DNA of 64,000 nt from Mumia flava (lineage in GTDB: Bacteria; Actinomycetota; Actinomycetes; Propionibacteriales; Nocardioidaceae): contig NZ_PGEZ01000001.1 in assembly GCF_002797495.1 (NCBI RefSeq), positions 496,001 through 560,000 on the forward strand. Direction: 5' to 3'. Under the pieces are notes generated by a model that saw only the letters and a program-made list of their open reading frames with translations, ran no database searches and had not been told where the DNA came from. This document shows, one piece after another, positions 26,604-35,749 of the stretch. The first letter of the stretch is position 1. Each line of letters begins with the position of its first letter. Made by a program: the position numbers and the translations under genes.

Positions 26604-27820
26604 CGACCAGCCTCCTCGATCAGGGCCCGGGCACGTTCACGGGCGGTGCGGTCGGCGGCGAGCACGTCGTCGACGGTCAGGCCGCCCGTGATCGAGCGTA
26701 CGCCCGGGTCGGTGACGTGCTCCTCGAGCACCTGCCCGACGGTGTCGACGATCCCGAGGAACCCGAGAGTGCCGTCGAGGAACGCGGCGACGCACTCCTC
26801 GTTGGCGGCGTTGTAGACCGCGGGCGCGGTCCGGCCGAAGTCGCCGGCGCGCCGAGCCAGCCGTACGGCGGGGAACGCGTCGTCGTCCAGCGGGGCGAAG
26901 TCCCAGGTCGACGCCGTCGTCCAGTCGCACCCGGGCCCGGCGTCCGGGACCCGGTCGGGCCAGCCCATCCCGAGCGCGATCGGGATCAGCATCGACGGCG
27001 GGGACGCCTGGGCGATCGTGGACCCGTCGACGAACTCGACCATCGAGTGGATCACCTGCTGCGGGTGCACCACCGCGTCGACCCGCTCCATCGGCACCCC
27101 GAACAGCAGGTGGGCCTCGATCACCTCGAGGCCCTTGTTGACCAGGGTCGCGGAGTTCACCGTGATGACCGGGCCCATCGCGAAGTTCGGGTGGTCCAGA
27201 GCCTGCTCGACCGTCACGTCGGCGAGCGCCGCGCGGTCGCGCCCGCGGAACGGGCCCCCGCTCGCGGTGAGCACGAGCCTGCGGACCTCGTCGGTACGTC
27301 CGCCGCGCAGCGCCTGCGCGATCGCGGAGTGCTCGGAGTCGACGGGCACGATCTGCCCGGGCTCCGCGAGCGCCGTGACGACGGGGCCGCCGATGATCAG
27401 CGACTCCTTGTTGGCGAGCGCCAGGGTCGTCCCGGCCCTGAGGGCCGCGATCGTCGGTCCCAGCCCGACCGCACCCGTGATGCCGTTGAGGACGACGTCG
27501 CAGCGCACCGCCGCCAGCTCGGTCGCGGCGTCCGGACCGGCGAGGAGCCGCGGAACCCGGTGGTCGCCCTCGGCGTACCCGCGGCGCTGCGCCTCCGCGT
27601 ACAGCGCGAGCTGCACGTCCTGGGCGGCACCGGCGCGGGCCACGGCCACGACCGCGACACCGTGCTCGATCGCCTGCGCCGCGAGCAGCGCCGGATCGGA
27701 GCCGGCGGCCGAGAGGCCCACCACGCGGAAGCGGTCGGGGTTGGCGGCGACGATCCGGAGCGCTTGGGTCCCGATCGATCCGGTCGACCCGAGGACGACG
27801 ACGTCGCGGCGTTCGTGCAT
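26600..27820 (-). CDS. dxr: 1-deoxy-D-xylulose 5-phosphate reductoisomerase
   Basis: Second enzyme of the MEP pathway, NADPH- and divalent-metal-dependent. 406 residues. NADPH site [17 protein letters not shown]; substrate and metal region [35 protein letters not shown] and [27 protein letters not shown] (quoted in part). The closing half includes [14 protein letters not shown]. It is first in the dxr-rseP-ispG run and is followed with ATGA overlap by the protease. Confidence 0.97.
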   Translation of the reverse strand: MHERRDVVVLGSTGSIGTQALRIVAANPDRFRVVGLSAAGSDPALLAAQAIEHGVAVVAVARAGAAQDVQLALYAEAQRRGYAEGDHRVPRLLAGPDAATELAAVRCDVVLNGITGAVGLGPTIAALRAGTTLALANKESLIIGGPVVTALAEPGQIVPVDSEHSAIAQALRGGRTDEVRRLVLTASGGPFRGRDRAALADVTVEQALDHPNFAMGPVITVNSATLVNKGLEVIEAHLLFGVPMERVDAVVHPQQVIHSMVEFVDGSTIAQASPPSMLIPIALGMGWPDRVPDAGPGCDWTTASTWDFAPLDDDAFPAVRLARRAGDFGRTAPAVYNAANEECVAAFLDGTLGFLGIVDTVGQVLEEHVTDPGVRSITGGLTVDDVLAADRTARERARALIEEAGR

Positions 27821-27900
27821 GAGGTCAGTCTCTCAGGGCCCTCCGGACACGACGAAGGCCCGGGCGGTCCCCCGACACGCCCGGACCTCGCCGGTCCTGC

Positions 27901-27920
27901 CACCCGGCCGGAGCCGGGTG
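27901..27920 (-). terminator. Hairpin after the ABC permease gene
   Basis: CACCCGGC/GCCGGGTG, an 8-bp stem with a 4-base loop, begins 2 bases past the permease stop at 27923. It separates the exporter operon from dxr. Confidence 0.5.
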
Positions 27921-27922
27921 CG

Positions 27923-28717
27923 CTACTTCACCTCGCTGCGCATCACGCGCATCGCGCCGAACACGAACGGGACGACCAGCCAGATCGTGCCGGACGTCGC
28001 GAGCTGGCCGATCTTCTCGCCGGTCCAACCGCCGTCGAAGAGCGGCTGCTGGGCGGTGTTGAAGTCGATCCACGGCTGGAGGTCGCCGAACCAGCTGATG
28101 AACACCGTCGCCACCCCGAAGATCGTCGGCAGCACGAACGCCCACGCGAAGTACGTGACGATCGCGGCCGGCGAGCTCAGGAGAAGGGCGCCGAACGTGA
28201 TGCCCATCAGCAGCCCGAGCGCCTGGAGCGCGAAGAACCCGAGCAGCTCGAGCGGGTTGACGTTCCAGGCGGTGTCGACCGCCATCCCGGCCAGGACCAT
28301 CCCGATGGCGGCAGCGAGCGCGGCCACGACGACCGCGAGAGCGGCGACGATCAGACCGACGACGACCTTCGCCGCCAGGACACGGCCCCGGTGCGGCACC
28401 AGGGTGAAGGTGACGAGCGCCGTGCGCTGCGACCACTCGCTGGTCACGGAGAGCACGCCGAGCACAGGGAGGAGAACCCCCATCGGCAGACTCATCGCGA
28501 TCAGGAAGTCCTTGAAGCCGACCGCCACGTCGTTCGCCACGATCACCCACAGCATGATCACCATGACGACGACGCTGATCACACCGACCGCCCCGAGCAG
28601 CCATCGTCCCGCGCGGGTGTCGGCGAGCTTGCGCAGCTCGACGCCCACGATGCGGCTGAACGGGATCGTGGGACGGTCGAGGTCGATCCCCACCGCGGGG
28701 GTGCTGGTCGCGGTCAT
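27923..28717 (-). CDS. ABC-2 type transporter permease
   Basis: 264 residues with about six hydrophobic segments, for example WLLGAVGVISVVVMVIMLWV and VVVGLIVAALAVVVAALAAA. The conserved SEWSQRTALVTFTLVPHRGRV segment after TM2 is typical of ABC-2 permeases adjacent to antibiotic- or lipid-export type ATPases. Overlaps the ATPase gene by 4 bases. It likely pairs with that ATPase as an exporter of unknown substrate. Confidence 0.88.
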   Translation of the reverse strand: MTATSTPAVGIDLDRPTIPFSRIVGVELRKLADTRAGRWLLGAVGVISVVVMVIMLWVIVANDVAVGFKDFLIAMSLPMGVLLPVLGVLSVTSEWSQRTALVTFTLVPHRGRVLAAKVVVGLIVAALAVVVAALAAAIGMVLAGMAVDTAWNVNPLELLGFFALQALGLLMGITFGALLLSSPAAIVTYFAWAFVLPTIFGVATVFISWFGDLQPWIDFNTAQQPLFDGGWTGEKIGQLATSGTIWLVVPFVFGAMRVMRSEVK

Positions 28718-29646
28718 GCCTGGACTCCCTTCGGAGCGTTCTGGACGCCGTGGACGAGGTCGTCGCGCTGGTCGTCGGACGTGAGCTGGAGGAACAGGTC
28801 CTCGAGACCGGCCCGGTCGCCCGGCCGGAGCTCGACCAGGGCGATCCCGGCCGCCGCCGCGGCCTTGCCGACGTCCGCCGGCTCGGCGTCGGTGTGGAAC
28901 CCGTCGGTGGTCGCCGGGGTGACGTGGATGCCGGAGCTGGCGAGCGCGCTGGCCAGCAGGTCGGGCTCGAGGGCCCGGACGAACGTCCCGGCGCCGGCCA
29001 GCAGGTCGTCCTTGGTGCCCTGCGCGACGATGCGGCCGCGTCCGATCACGATCAGCTCGTCGGCGATCACCTCGATCTCGTGCAGGAGGTGCGACGACAA
29101 CAGGACGGTGCCGCCGCGGTCGGCGTACATCCTCAGGAGCTGACGCATCCAGTGGATGCCGGCCGGGTCGAGGCCGTTCGCCGGCTCGTCGAGGATCAGC
29201 ACCTGCGGGTCGGACAGCAGCGACTGCGCCACGCCGAGACGCTGCCGCATGCCGAGCGAGTAGTTGCCGACCCGGCGGCGTGCCTCCTTCGGCGAGAGAC
29301 CGACGACCGCGAGCATCTCGTCGACCCGGGAGTCCGGCAGGCCCATCGTCTTCGCGGCGATCGTCAGCACCTCGCGGCCCGTGCGGCCCGAATGCTGGGC
29401 CGACGCGTCGAGCAGCACGCCGACCTGGGTGCCTGGGTTGGGGATCGCGCGGTACGCGTGCCCGCCGATCGTCGCGCGGCCGGACGTCGCCGGCGTGAGC
29501 CCGGTCAGCATCCGCAGGGTCGTCGACTTGCCCGCGCCGTTCGGCCCGAGGAACCCGGTCACCGACCCGGGCTTGCAGGTGAAGCTGATGTCATCGACGG
29601 CGAGGGTGTCGCCATACCTCTTCGTGAGGTTCTGGACTTCGATCAT
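28714..29646 (-). CDS. ABC transporter ATP-binding protein (export type)
   Basis: 310 residues from ATG 29646 (MIEVQNLTKRYGDTLAV), chosen because GGTGGAGG precedes it; the frame extends to 29682. Walker A GFLGPNGAGKSTT, Q-loop region, signature NYSLGMRQRLGVAQSLL, Walker B VLILDEPANGLDPAG and the H-loop His in LLSSHLLHE. A C-terminal part of about 90 residues follows the nucleotide-binding domain, as in DrrA/NatA-like ATPases. It lies divergent to a NarL-type two-component system that probably controls it. Confidence 0.93.
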   Translation of the reverse strand: MIEVQNLTKRYGDTLAVDDISFTCKPGSVTGFLGPNGAGKSTTLRMLTGLTPATSGRATIGGHAYRAIPNPGTQVGVLLDASAQHSGRTGREVLTIAAKTMGLPDSRVDEMLAVVGLSPKEARRRVGNYSLGMRQRLGVAQSLLSDPQVLILDEPANGLDPAGIHWMRQLLRMYADRGGTVLLSSHLLHEIEVIADELIVIGRGRIVAQGTKDDLLAGAGTFVRALEPDLLASALASSGIHVTPATTDGFHTDAEPADVGKAAAAAGIALVELRPGDRAGLEDLFLQLTSDDQRDDLVHGVQNAPKGVQA

Positions 29647-29707
29647 GCCTCCACCCTGGACCCCACGAGGGTCAGCGCACATCGGGCGATGGGCTGGACG
29701 TCGGGTG

Positions 29708-29749
29708 GCCGAAGGTCGTAGACCCCGCGGCCGACACCGGCCCTTCGGC
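29708..29749. promoter_or_regulatory. Inverted repeat in divergent exporter / two-component promoter region
   Basis: GCCGAAGG (29708-29715) and CCTTCGGC (29742-29749) form an 8-bp perfect inverted repeat with centres 34 bp apart, between the exporter operon and the HK/RR operon. This is a natural place for the NarL-type regulator to bind, but the palindrome is not diagnostic. Confidence 0.35.
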
Positions 29750-29808
29750 GCCGCGGATCAGCCCGAAGGAGGTGGGTCAGGGTCAGCGGCCCACCCTAGG
29801 CTGACGCC

Positions 29809-30978
29809 GTGGACTCGCCCGTCACGCCCGCTGCCTACCAACCGCCCCTGCGCTGGTGGAACAGCGGGTGGCGCTACGCCCTCGCCGCGATGACCAGCGG
29901 GGTCGCCTGGCTGTCGCTGGCTCCGTGGCAGTGGCGGAACAGCCCGCTGTGGGCCGTCGCCGACCTGGTCGCGGGACTCGCCTGCTTCGCGCTCCTGCCC
30001 CTGCGGCGGCGCTACCCGGTCACCGTGGCGCTGATCTGCTCGTTCGCCGTCGCGTTCTCCGCGCTGGCCGCCGGGCCCCACCTGCTGGCGATGGCGTCGC
30101 TGGCCACCCGCCGCCGCTGGCCGGAGATCGTCTCCGTCTCCGCGGTCGCGGTCGTCTCCGTCATCGTGTTCACGTTGGTCGACCCGTCGCTCACCGAGGA
30201 TCGGGGCTTCGTCTCCGTCCTGAGTGTCCTCGTCGTCGTGGTCGTCGTCGCGATCGGGCTGTACGTCGGGTCGCGCCGTGAGCTGCTGTACACGCTGCGC
30301 GAGCGCGCCCGTACGGCCGAGGAGCAGCAGGCCGAGCGGGTGGCGCAGGCCCGGGTCGCGGAACGGACCCGGCTCGCCCGCGAGATGCACGACGTGCTGG
30401 CCCACCGGATCTCGCTCGTCGCCATGCACGCCGGCGCGCTCGCCTACCGCGAGGACCTGCCGCCCGAGCAGGTGCGCGAGGCCAGCGGCGTGATCCGCGA
30501 CAACGCCCACCTCGCGCTCACCGAGCTGCGGGAGGTCCTCGGCATCCTGCGCGACGACACCCCGTCCGAAGCGCCCGAGCCTCCGCAGCCCTCGTGGGAC
30601 GACCTCCCCGACCTGATCGACGGCGCCCGGTCGGCCGGGATGCGGGTCCTGTTCGACGACGAGATCACCGCTCAGCGACCCCCGGAGCGGGCCGGGCGGA
30701 CCGCGTACCGCGTCGTGCAGGAGGCGCTGACGAACGCGCACAAGCACGCGCCCGGCACCACCGTACGGATCGCGCTGAACGGCAGTCCCGACGACGGCGT
30801 GGTCGTCGAGGCGCGCAACCCGTTGCGGGTCGGGACGCCACGCCCGCCTGCGCTGCCGGAGTCCGGGCTCGGTCTGGCCGGGATGAGCGAGCGCGCACAG
30901 CTCGCCGGCGGGAGGCTGTCGTACCGGATCGTCGAGCACGAGTTCGTCCTCGTGCTGGCGCTACCGTGGCCGACATGA
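29809..30978 (+). CDS. NarL-type sensor histidine kinase (HisKA_3)
   Basis: 389 residues from GTG 29809. The N-terminal half has five or six hydrophobic segments and no large extracytoplasmic domain (about 20-155), typical of membrane-sensing kinases next to ABC exporters. The dimerisation helix has ERTRLAREMHDVLAHRISLV with phospho-accepting His194. The ATPase domain shows VVQEALTNAHKHAPG and GLGLAGMSERAQLAGG. It overlaps the regulator gene by 4 bases. Confidence 0.93.
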   Translation: MDSPVTPAAYQPPLRWWNSGWRYALAAMTSGVAWLSLAPWQWRNSPLWAVADLVAGLACFALLPLRRRYPVTVALICSFAVAFSALAAGPHLLAMASLATRRRWPEIVSVSAVAVVSVIVFTLVDPSLTEDRGFVSVLSVLVVVVVVAIGLYVGSRRELLYTLRERARTAEEQQAERVAQARVAERTRLAREMHDVLAHRISLVAMHAGALAYREDLPPEQVREASGVIRDNAHLALTELREVLGILRDDTPSEAPEPPQPSWDDLPDLIDGARSAGMRVLFDDEITAQRPPERAGRTAYRVVQEALTNAHKHAPGTTVRIALNGSPDDGVVVEARNPLRVGTPRPPALPESGLGLAGMSERAQLAGGRLSYRIVEHEFVLVLALPWPT

Positions 30979-31619
30979 TCCGCATCGCGCTGGTCGACGA
31001 CGACCCGCTGGTCCGTGCCGGGCTCCGGCTGATCCTGGGCGGCGCCGACGACCTCGAGGTGATCGCGGAGGCCGCCGACGGTGACGAGGTCGCGAGCGCG
31101 GTGGGCACGGACGTCGACGTCGTCCTCATGGACATCCGGATGCCCCGCGTCGACGGCCTCGAGGCCACCGCCGCGCTGCTGCGGCGCACCGAGCCGCCGC
31201 AGGTGATCGTGCTGACGACCTTCGACGCCGACGACGACGTGCTGCGCGCCCTGCGCGCAGGCGCGAGCGGCTTCCTGCTGAAGGACACACCCCCCGACGC
31301 GCTCGTCGAAGCGGTCCGCAAGGTCGCCGCCGGCGAGCCGATGCTGTCCCCGAGCGTGACCGAGCAGCTGATCCGGCGGGTCACCGCGCAGGAGCAGGTG
31401 GTGCCGCCGAGCCGTACGGACCTGGTGGCAGCCCTGTCCGAACGCGAGCGGGAGGTCGCGGTCGCCGTCGGACAGGGCCTCTCGAACGCCGAGATCGCCG
31501 CCGAGCTGCACATGAGCCTGGCGACCGTGAAGGCCCACCTGACCCGCGTGTTCGGCAAGCTCGACGCGACGAACCGCGTCCAGGTCGCCCTGCTCGTCCA
31601 CGACGCCGGCCTGGTCTGA
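30975..31619 (+). CDS. NarL/FixJ-family response regulator
   Basis: 214 residues. Receiver domain with acidic residues near 8-10 and Asp53 in VVLMDIRMPRVDG; Lys in FLLKDTPPD. The C-terminal LuxR-type helix-turn-helix has LSEREREVAVAVGQGLSNAEIA and MSLATVKAHLTRVFGKL. Partner of the kinase upstream. It likely controls the divergent ABC exporter, as in many actinobacterial kinase-regulator-exporter modules. A large inverted repeat begins 13 bases after the stop. Confidence 0.94.
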   Translation: MIRIALVDDDPLVRAGLRLILGGADDLEVIAEAADGDEVASAVGTDVDVVLMDIRMPRVDGLEATAALLRRTEPPQVIVLTTFDADDDVLRALRAGASGFLLKDTPPDALVEAVRKVAAGEPMLSPSVTEQLIRRVTAQEQVVPPSRTDLVAALSEREREVAVAVGQGLSNAEIAAELHMSLATVKAHLTRVFGKLDATNRVQVALLVHDAGLV

Positions 31620-31631
31620 CTCTCCCCGTTC

Positions 31632-31698
31632 GTCGAGGCCGAGCGGAGCGAGGATCGAGACGGGGGGTCTCGATCGCTCGCTCCGCTCGCGCCTCGAC
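31632..31698. terminator. Large inverted repeat, likely bidirectional terminator
   Basis: GTCGAGGCCGAGCGGAGCGAG and nine further bases (31632-31661) are complementary to 31667-31698 apart from two single-base bulges: about 30 bp of stem closed by a 5-base G loop. It sits between the stops of converging genes. The GAGCGGAGCGAG / CTCGCTCCGCTC core looks like an interspersed actinobacterial repeat. The right arm overlaps the first copy of the 29-bp repeat array. Confidence 0.75.
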
Positions 31699-31830
31699 CA
31701 GCGGCAAGGGCAGGCTCGCGCCTCGACCAGCGGCAAGGGCGGGCTCGCGCCTCGACCAGCCGCAAGGGCGGGCTCGCGCCTCGACCAGCCGCAAGGGCGG
31801 GCTCGCGCCTCGACCAGCGGCAAGGGCGGG
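31686..31830. repeat. 29-bp tandem repeat array, five copies
   Basis: Five back-to-back copies of a 29-bp unit (CTCGCGCCTCGACCAGCSGC followed by AAGGGCRGG) run from 31686 to 31830 with only G/C or A/G differences at two or three positions. The last copy abuts the stop codon of the aldehyde dehydrogenase gene. There are no spacers, so this is not CRISPR. The first copy overlaps the right arm of the inverted repeat, so the array may have grown from that element. Confidence 0.95.
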
Positions 31831-33273
31831 TCAGGCCTCGATGTTCGTCATCACGTGCTTGATGCGCGTGTAGTCCTCGAGCCCGTACATCGACAGGTCC
31901 TTGCCGTAGCCCGAGTGCTTGAACCCGCCGTGCGGCATCTCGGCGACGAGCGGGATGTGGGTGTTGATCCACACGCAGCCGAAGTCGAGCCGCTTGGCCA
32001 TCCGCATCGCGCGGCCGTGGTCCTTGGTCCACACGCTCGACGCGAGGCCGTACTGGACGCCGTTGGCCCACGCCACCGCCTCGTCCTCGTCGGTGAACGG
32101 CTGGACCGTGATGACCGGGCCGAAGATCTCGTTCTGGATCGCCTCGTCGGTCTGCTTCAGATCGGCGAGCACGGTGGGCTCGAAGAAGTAGCCGTTCGCG
32201 AGGTCCCCGCCCGGGCGGTTGCCGCCGGCCGCGACCTTCGCGTGCGACGGGAGCCGGTCGACGAAGCCGCCGACGCGCTCGAGCTGATCGGCGTTGTTCA
32301 GCGCGCCGTACAGCGCGTCCTCGTCGTTCGGCAGCCCGGTCCTCGTGCCCTTGGCGACCTCGGCGATCGCGTCCACGAAGTCGCCGTAGACCTTCGGCGA
32401 GGCGAGCACGCGGGTGGCGGCGGTGCAGTCCTGCCCGGCGTTGAAGTAGCCGGCCTCGGCGATCGCGGCGGCCGCGGCCTCGATGTCGGCGTCGTCGAAC
32501 ACCACGACCGGGGCCTTGCCTCCGAGCTCGAGGTGGACACGCTTGACGTCGTCGGAGGCGGAGCGCGCGACCTCCATGCCCGCGCGGACCGAGCCGGTGA
32601 TCGCGGCCATCTGCGGGGTCGGGTGGCTGACCAGCAGCCGACCGGTGTCGCGGTCGCCGCACACGACGTTGAGCACGCCCGGCGGCAGGATGTCCGCGGC
32701 GATCTCGGCGAGCAGCGCCGTCGAGGCGGGGGTGGTGTCGCTGGGCTTGAGCACGATCGTGTTGCCGGCCGCGAGCGCGGGGCCGATCTTCCACATCGCC
32801 ATCAGCAGCGGGTAGTTCCACGGGGTCACCTGCGCGACGACGCCGATCGGCTCGCGACGGATCATCGAGGTGTGGCCCGCCATGTACTCGCCGGCCGCAC
32901 GTCCCTCGAGCACCCGTGCCGCGCCGGCGAAGAAGGTGAGCGCGTCGTCGGCCATCGGCATCTCCTCGCTGACCGTGAGGCCACGGGGCTTGCCGGTGTC
33001 CTTGACCTCGACGTCGACGATCTCGTCGAGCCGGTCGGCGATCGCAGCGTTGAGCTTGAGCAGGGCCGCCTGGCGCTCGCGGGGCGTGGTGTCGCGCCAT
33101 CCGCCGTCGAAGGCGGCCTGGGCCGCCTGCATGGCCGCGTCGACCTCGGCCTCGCGCGACAGCGGCGCGGTCGCGTACGCCTGGCCGGTCGTCGGGTCCA
33201 GGACCTCGTACGTGGCCCCGTCGGCCGCGGTCTGCTTCTCGCCGTTGACGACGTTGGCGATGCTCTCGGTCAT
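31831..33273 (-). CDS. Aldehyde dehydrogenase, probably gamma-aminobutyraldehyde dehydrogenase
   Basis: 480-residue NAD(P)-dependent aldehyde dehydrogenase. Active-site residues: Asn153 in TPWNYP, Glu249 in LELGGKAP, Cys283 in [12 protein letters not shown]. The QDCTAATRV context is typical of aminobutyraldehyde dehydrogenases (PatD/Prr-like), and the neighbours (polyamine importer, class III aminotransferase, Lrp regulator) agree with putrescine breakdown to GABA. It is divergent from the aminotransferase across a 154-bp promoter region. Confidence 0.9.
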   Translation of the reverse strand: MTESIANVVNGEKQTAADGATYEVLDPTTGQAYATAPLSREAEVDAAMQAAQAAFDGGWRDTTPRERQAALLKLNAAIADRLDEIVDVEVKDTGKPRGLTVSEEMPMADDALTFFAGAARVLEGRAAGEYMAGHTSMIRREPIGVVAQVTPWNYPLLMAMWKIGPALAAGNTIVLKPSDTTPASTALLAEIAADILPPGVLNVVCGDRDTGRLLVSHPTPQMAAITGSVRAGMEVARSASDDVKRVHLELGGKAPVVVFDDADIEAAAAAIAEAGYFNAGQDCTAATRVLASPKVYGDFVDAIAEVAKGTRTGLPNDEDALYGALNNADQLERVGGFVDRLPSHAKVAAGGNRPGGDLANGYFFEPTVLADLKQTDEAIQNEIFGPVITVQPFTDEDEAVAWANGVQYGLASSVWTKDHGRAMRMAKRLDFGCVWINTHIPLVAEMPHGGFKHSGYGKDLSMYGLEDYTRIKHVMTNIEA

Positions 33274-33393
33274 CGTGATCCTGCCTTCCTCTGGGATGGT
33301 GCTCCCAATCTGTCACAGCACCACGGCGTCGGCAATGGATTGGTCGTGTCAACTCGCCGTGCTCAACGGAATCCGTAGTTGATGACGTCTCAA

Positions 33394-33410
33394 GCAACTG
33401 GATCGGTTGC
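33394..33410. promoter_or_regulatory. Possible Lrp operator in the ALDH/aminotransferase promoter region
   Basis: GCAACTGGATCGGTTGC is an inverted repeat (GCAAC-7-GTTGC). Its first 11 bases match 10 of 11 with GCAACTGAATC at 39085-39095, in front of the transporter operon and the lrp gene. Another inverted pair, TCAACT and AGTTGA, lies just upstream in the same 154-bp region. Confidence 0.45.
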
Positions 33411-33427
33411 ATCTGGAAGGTCGGTAG

Positions 33428-34819
33428 GTGATACTCGACAGCATGAGCCAACACGCCGACCCGGCGCACCTCCAGCGCGCCGCCAAGGACCACCTCTGGA
33501 TGCACTTCACCCGGCACTCCAGCTACGACAACGCCGACGTGCCGATCATCGTCTCCGGCGACGGCGCGTACGTGACCGACGTGAACGGCAAGCGCTACCT
33601 CGACGGCCTGGCCGGCCTGTTCGTGGTGCAGGCCGGGCACGGTCGTGAGGAGCTCGCGGAGGCCGCCGCCAAGCAGGCCCGCGACCTCGCGTTCTTCCCG
33701 CTCTGGTCGTACGCCCACCCGGGCGCGATCGAGCTCGCCGAGCGGGTCGCGAACTACGCGCCGGGCGACCTCAACCGGGTGTTCTTCACCACCGGCGGCG
33801 GCGAAGCCGTCGAGTCGGCCTGGAAGCTCGCGAAGCAGTACTTCAAGCTGCAGGGCAAGCCGACCAAGCACAAGGTCATCTCGCGCTCGATCGCCTACCA
33901 CGGCACGCCGCAGGGCGCCCTGTCGATCACCGGCATCCCGGAGATGAAGGCGCCGTTCGAGCCGCTGGTGCCGAGCACCTTCCGCGTCCCGAACACCAAC
34001 ATCTACCGCGCTCCCGAGCACGGCGAGGATCCCGAGGCCTTCGGCCGCTGGGCTGCCGACCGGATCGCCGAGGCGATCGAGTTCGAGGGCCCCGACACGG
34101 TCGCCGCGGTCTTCCTGGAGCCGGTCCAGAACGCCGGCGGCTGCTTCCCGCCGCCGCCCGGGTACTTCCAGCGGGTCCGCGAGATCTGCGACGAGTACGA
34201 CGTGCTGCTCGTCTCCGACGAGGTGATCTGCGCGTTCGGGCGACTCGGTGAGATGTTCGGCGCGACGCGGTACAGCTACCAGCCCGACATCATCACCTGC
34301 GCGAAGGGCCTGACCTCGGGCTACTCGCCGCTCGGCGCGATGATCGCCAGCGACCGCCTGATGGAGCCGTTCCTCAAGGGCCACGAGTCGTTCCTGCACG
34401 GCTACACCTTCGGCGGCCACCCGGTCTCGACCGCGGTCGCGATGGCGAACCTCGACATCTTCGAGCGCGAGGGCCTGAACGAGAACGTCCGCGCCAACGA
34501 GGACACGTTCCGCTCCACGCTCGAGAAGCTGCTCGACCTCGACATCGTCGGCGACGTGCGCGGTGACGGCTACTTCTACGGGATCGAGCTCGTCAAGGAC
34601 AAGGCCACCAAGGAGACGTTCGACGAGGACGAGTCCGAGCGGCTGCTGCGCGGCTTCCTCTCGAAGGCGCTGTTCGACGCGGGCCTCTACTGCCGCGCCG
34701 ACGACCGTGGCGACCCGGTCATCCAGCTCGCTCCGCCGCTGATCTGCGACTCCGAGCACTTCGACGAGATGGAGCGCATCCTGCGCGACGTGATCAGCGA
34801 GGGCCAGAACCTGATCTGA
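33428..34819 (+). CDS. Class III aminotransferase, probably polyamine or omega-amino acid aminotransferase
   Basis: 463 residues from GTG 33428 (GGAAGG 7 bases upstream); ATG 33443 (MSQHADPAHLQ) is an alternative. PLP-binding residues: VSDEVICAFGRLG with Asp264 and CAKGLTSGY with Lys293 forming the internal aldimine (numbering from GTG). TTGGGEAVESAWKLAKQYF binds the cofactor phosphate region. Resembles putrescine/omega-amino acid:pyruvate aminotransferases. With the divergent aldehyde dehydrogenase it would give putrescine to aminobutyraldehyde to GABA. Confidence 0.88.
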   Translation: MILDSMSQHADPAHLQRAAKDHLWMHFTRHSSYDNADVPIIVSGDGAYVTDVNGKRYLDGLAGLFVVQAGHGREELAEAAAKQARDLAFFPLWSYAHPGAIELAERVANYAPGDLNRVFFTTGGGEAVESAWKLAKQYFKLQGKPTKHKVISRSIAYHGTPQGALSITGIPEMKAPFEPLVPSTFRVPNTNIYRAPEHGEDPEAFGRWAADRIAEAIEFEGPDTVAAVFLEPVQNAGGCFPPPPGYFQRVREICDEYDVLLVSDEVICAFGRLGEMFGATRYSYQPDIITCAKGLTSGYSPLGAMIASDRLMEPFLKGHESFLHGYTFGGHPVSTAVAMANLDIFEREGLNENVRANEDTFRSTLEKLLDLDIVGDVRGDGYFYGIELVKDKATKETFDEDESERLLRGFLSKALFDAGLYCRADDRGDPVIQLAPPLICDSEHFDEMERILRDVISEGQNLI

Positions 34820-34843
34820 TCCGCCCCGCGGACCGCACGAACC

Positions 34844-34885
34844 AGCGGGCCGGAGACCGACAACGGCGTCGGGCTCCGGCCCGCT
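34844..34885. terminator. Bidirectional terminator between aminotransferase and transporter operon
   Basis: A perfect 12-bp stem AGCGGGCCGGAG (34844-34855) / CTCCGGCCCGCT (34874-34885), with further pairing inside the loop, lies between converging stops. Confidence 0.7.
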
Positions 34886-34924
34886 TCTCGTACGCGGTCA
34901 GGAGGGTCACGCCGTACGGCGCGG

Positions 34925-35749
34925 TCAGCGGGTGACGGCTCCCCCGCGCTCGCGCCGACGCGCCACCTCGCCGGCGAGCACGATCGCGACCGCGATCACG
35001 AACATCGCCGTGCCGACCACGTTGACCTGCATCGGCACGCCGCGCTGGGCCGAACCCCACACGAACATCGGGAACGTGACGGTCTGGCCGGCGTTCAGGT
35101 TCGTGATGATGAAGTCGTCGAACGACAGCGAGAAGCTGAGCAGGGCCGCGCCGAGGATGCCGGGGAAGACCAGCGGGAACGTGACCCGCCAGAACGTCTG
35201 GCTCTCGTTCGCGTACAGGTCCATCGCGGCCTGCTCGAGATGGGAGTCCAGGCCCGCCAGACGCGCCCGTACGGTGATGATCACGAACGACAGGCAGAAC
35301 GTCACGTGCGCGATCAGGATCGTCCAGAAGCCCAGCTGACCGCCGAGGCCCGCCGACACGAACAGCGCGAGCATCGAGGAGCCGAGCACGATCTCCGGCG
35401 CCGCCATCGGCAGCACGATGAACGTGTTCGCGATCCGGCGGCCCGCGAACTCGTGCCGGACCAGGGCGAAGGCCGCCAGCGTGCCGAGCACCGTCGCGAT
35501 CAGCGTGGCGAGCAGGCCGATCTCGATGCTGCGCGCCACCGCCGAGCACATCCCCTGCGGCGCGCAGGGGTTGAGCCAGTTGTCGAGCGTGAACGAGTCG
35601 AACCGGTACACGTTGCGCGACGCCGGGTCGTTGAAGCTCATCAGCACGATCACGGCGATCGGCACGAACATGTAGATCAGCACGAGCAGGCCACCGGCCA
35701 GCACGAGGTGCTCGCCGATCCAGCGGCCCGTGCGCTGCAGCGGACTCAT
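34925..35749 (-). CDS. potC: Polyamine ABC transporter permease (PotC-like)
   Basis: 274 residues with six hydrophobic segments. Signature EQAAMDLYANESQTFWRVTFPLVFPGI holds the permease EAA-type loop that contacts the ATPase. FDDFIITNLNAGQ near the end is typical of PotC/YdcV. Last gene of potD-potA-potB-potC; start overlaps potB by 4 bases. Followed by a strong terminator hairpin. Confidence 0.93.
   Translation of the reverse strand: MSPLQRTGRWIGEHLVLAGGLLVLIYMFVPIAVIVLMSFNDPASRNVYRFDSFTLDNWLNPCAPQGMCSAVARSIEIGLLATLIATVLGTLAAFALVRHEFAGRRIANTFIVLPMAAPEIVLGSSMLALFVSAGLGGQLGFWTILIAHVTFCLSFVIITVRARLAGLDSHLEQAAMDLYANESQTFWRVTFPLVFPGILGAALLSFSLSFDDFIITNLNAGQTVTFPMFVWGSAQRGVPMQVNVVGTAMFVIAVAIVLAGEVARRRERGGAVTR

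Noticed and set aside
26717-29143. Plus-strand open frame of 808 codons
   Set aside because: It is antisense to dxr and the ABC exporter genes, with no recognisable domain.
31686-31830. CRISPR-like array
   Set aside because: The 29-bp units are directly adjacent without spacers and differ only at a few bases; no cas gene is nearby.
30665-34759. Minus-strand open frame of 1364 codons
   Set aside because: It lies across several real genes (kinase, regulator, repeats, dehydrogenase, aminotransferase) in the wrong frame or strand and contains repeat-derived low-complexity sequence.
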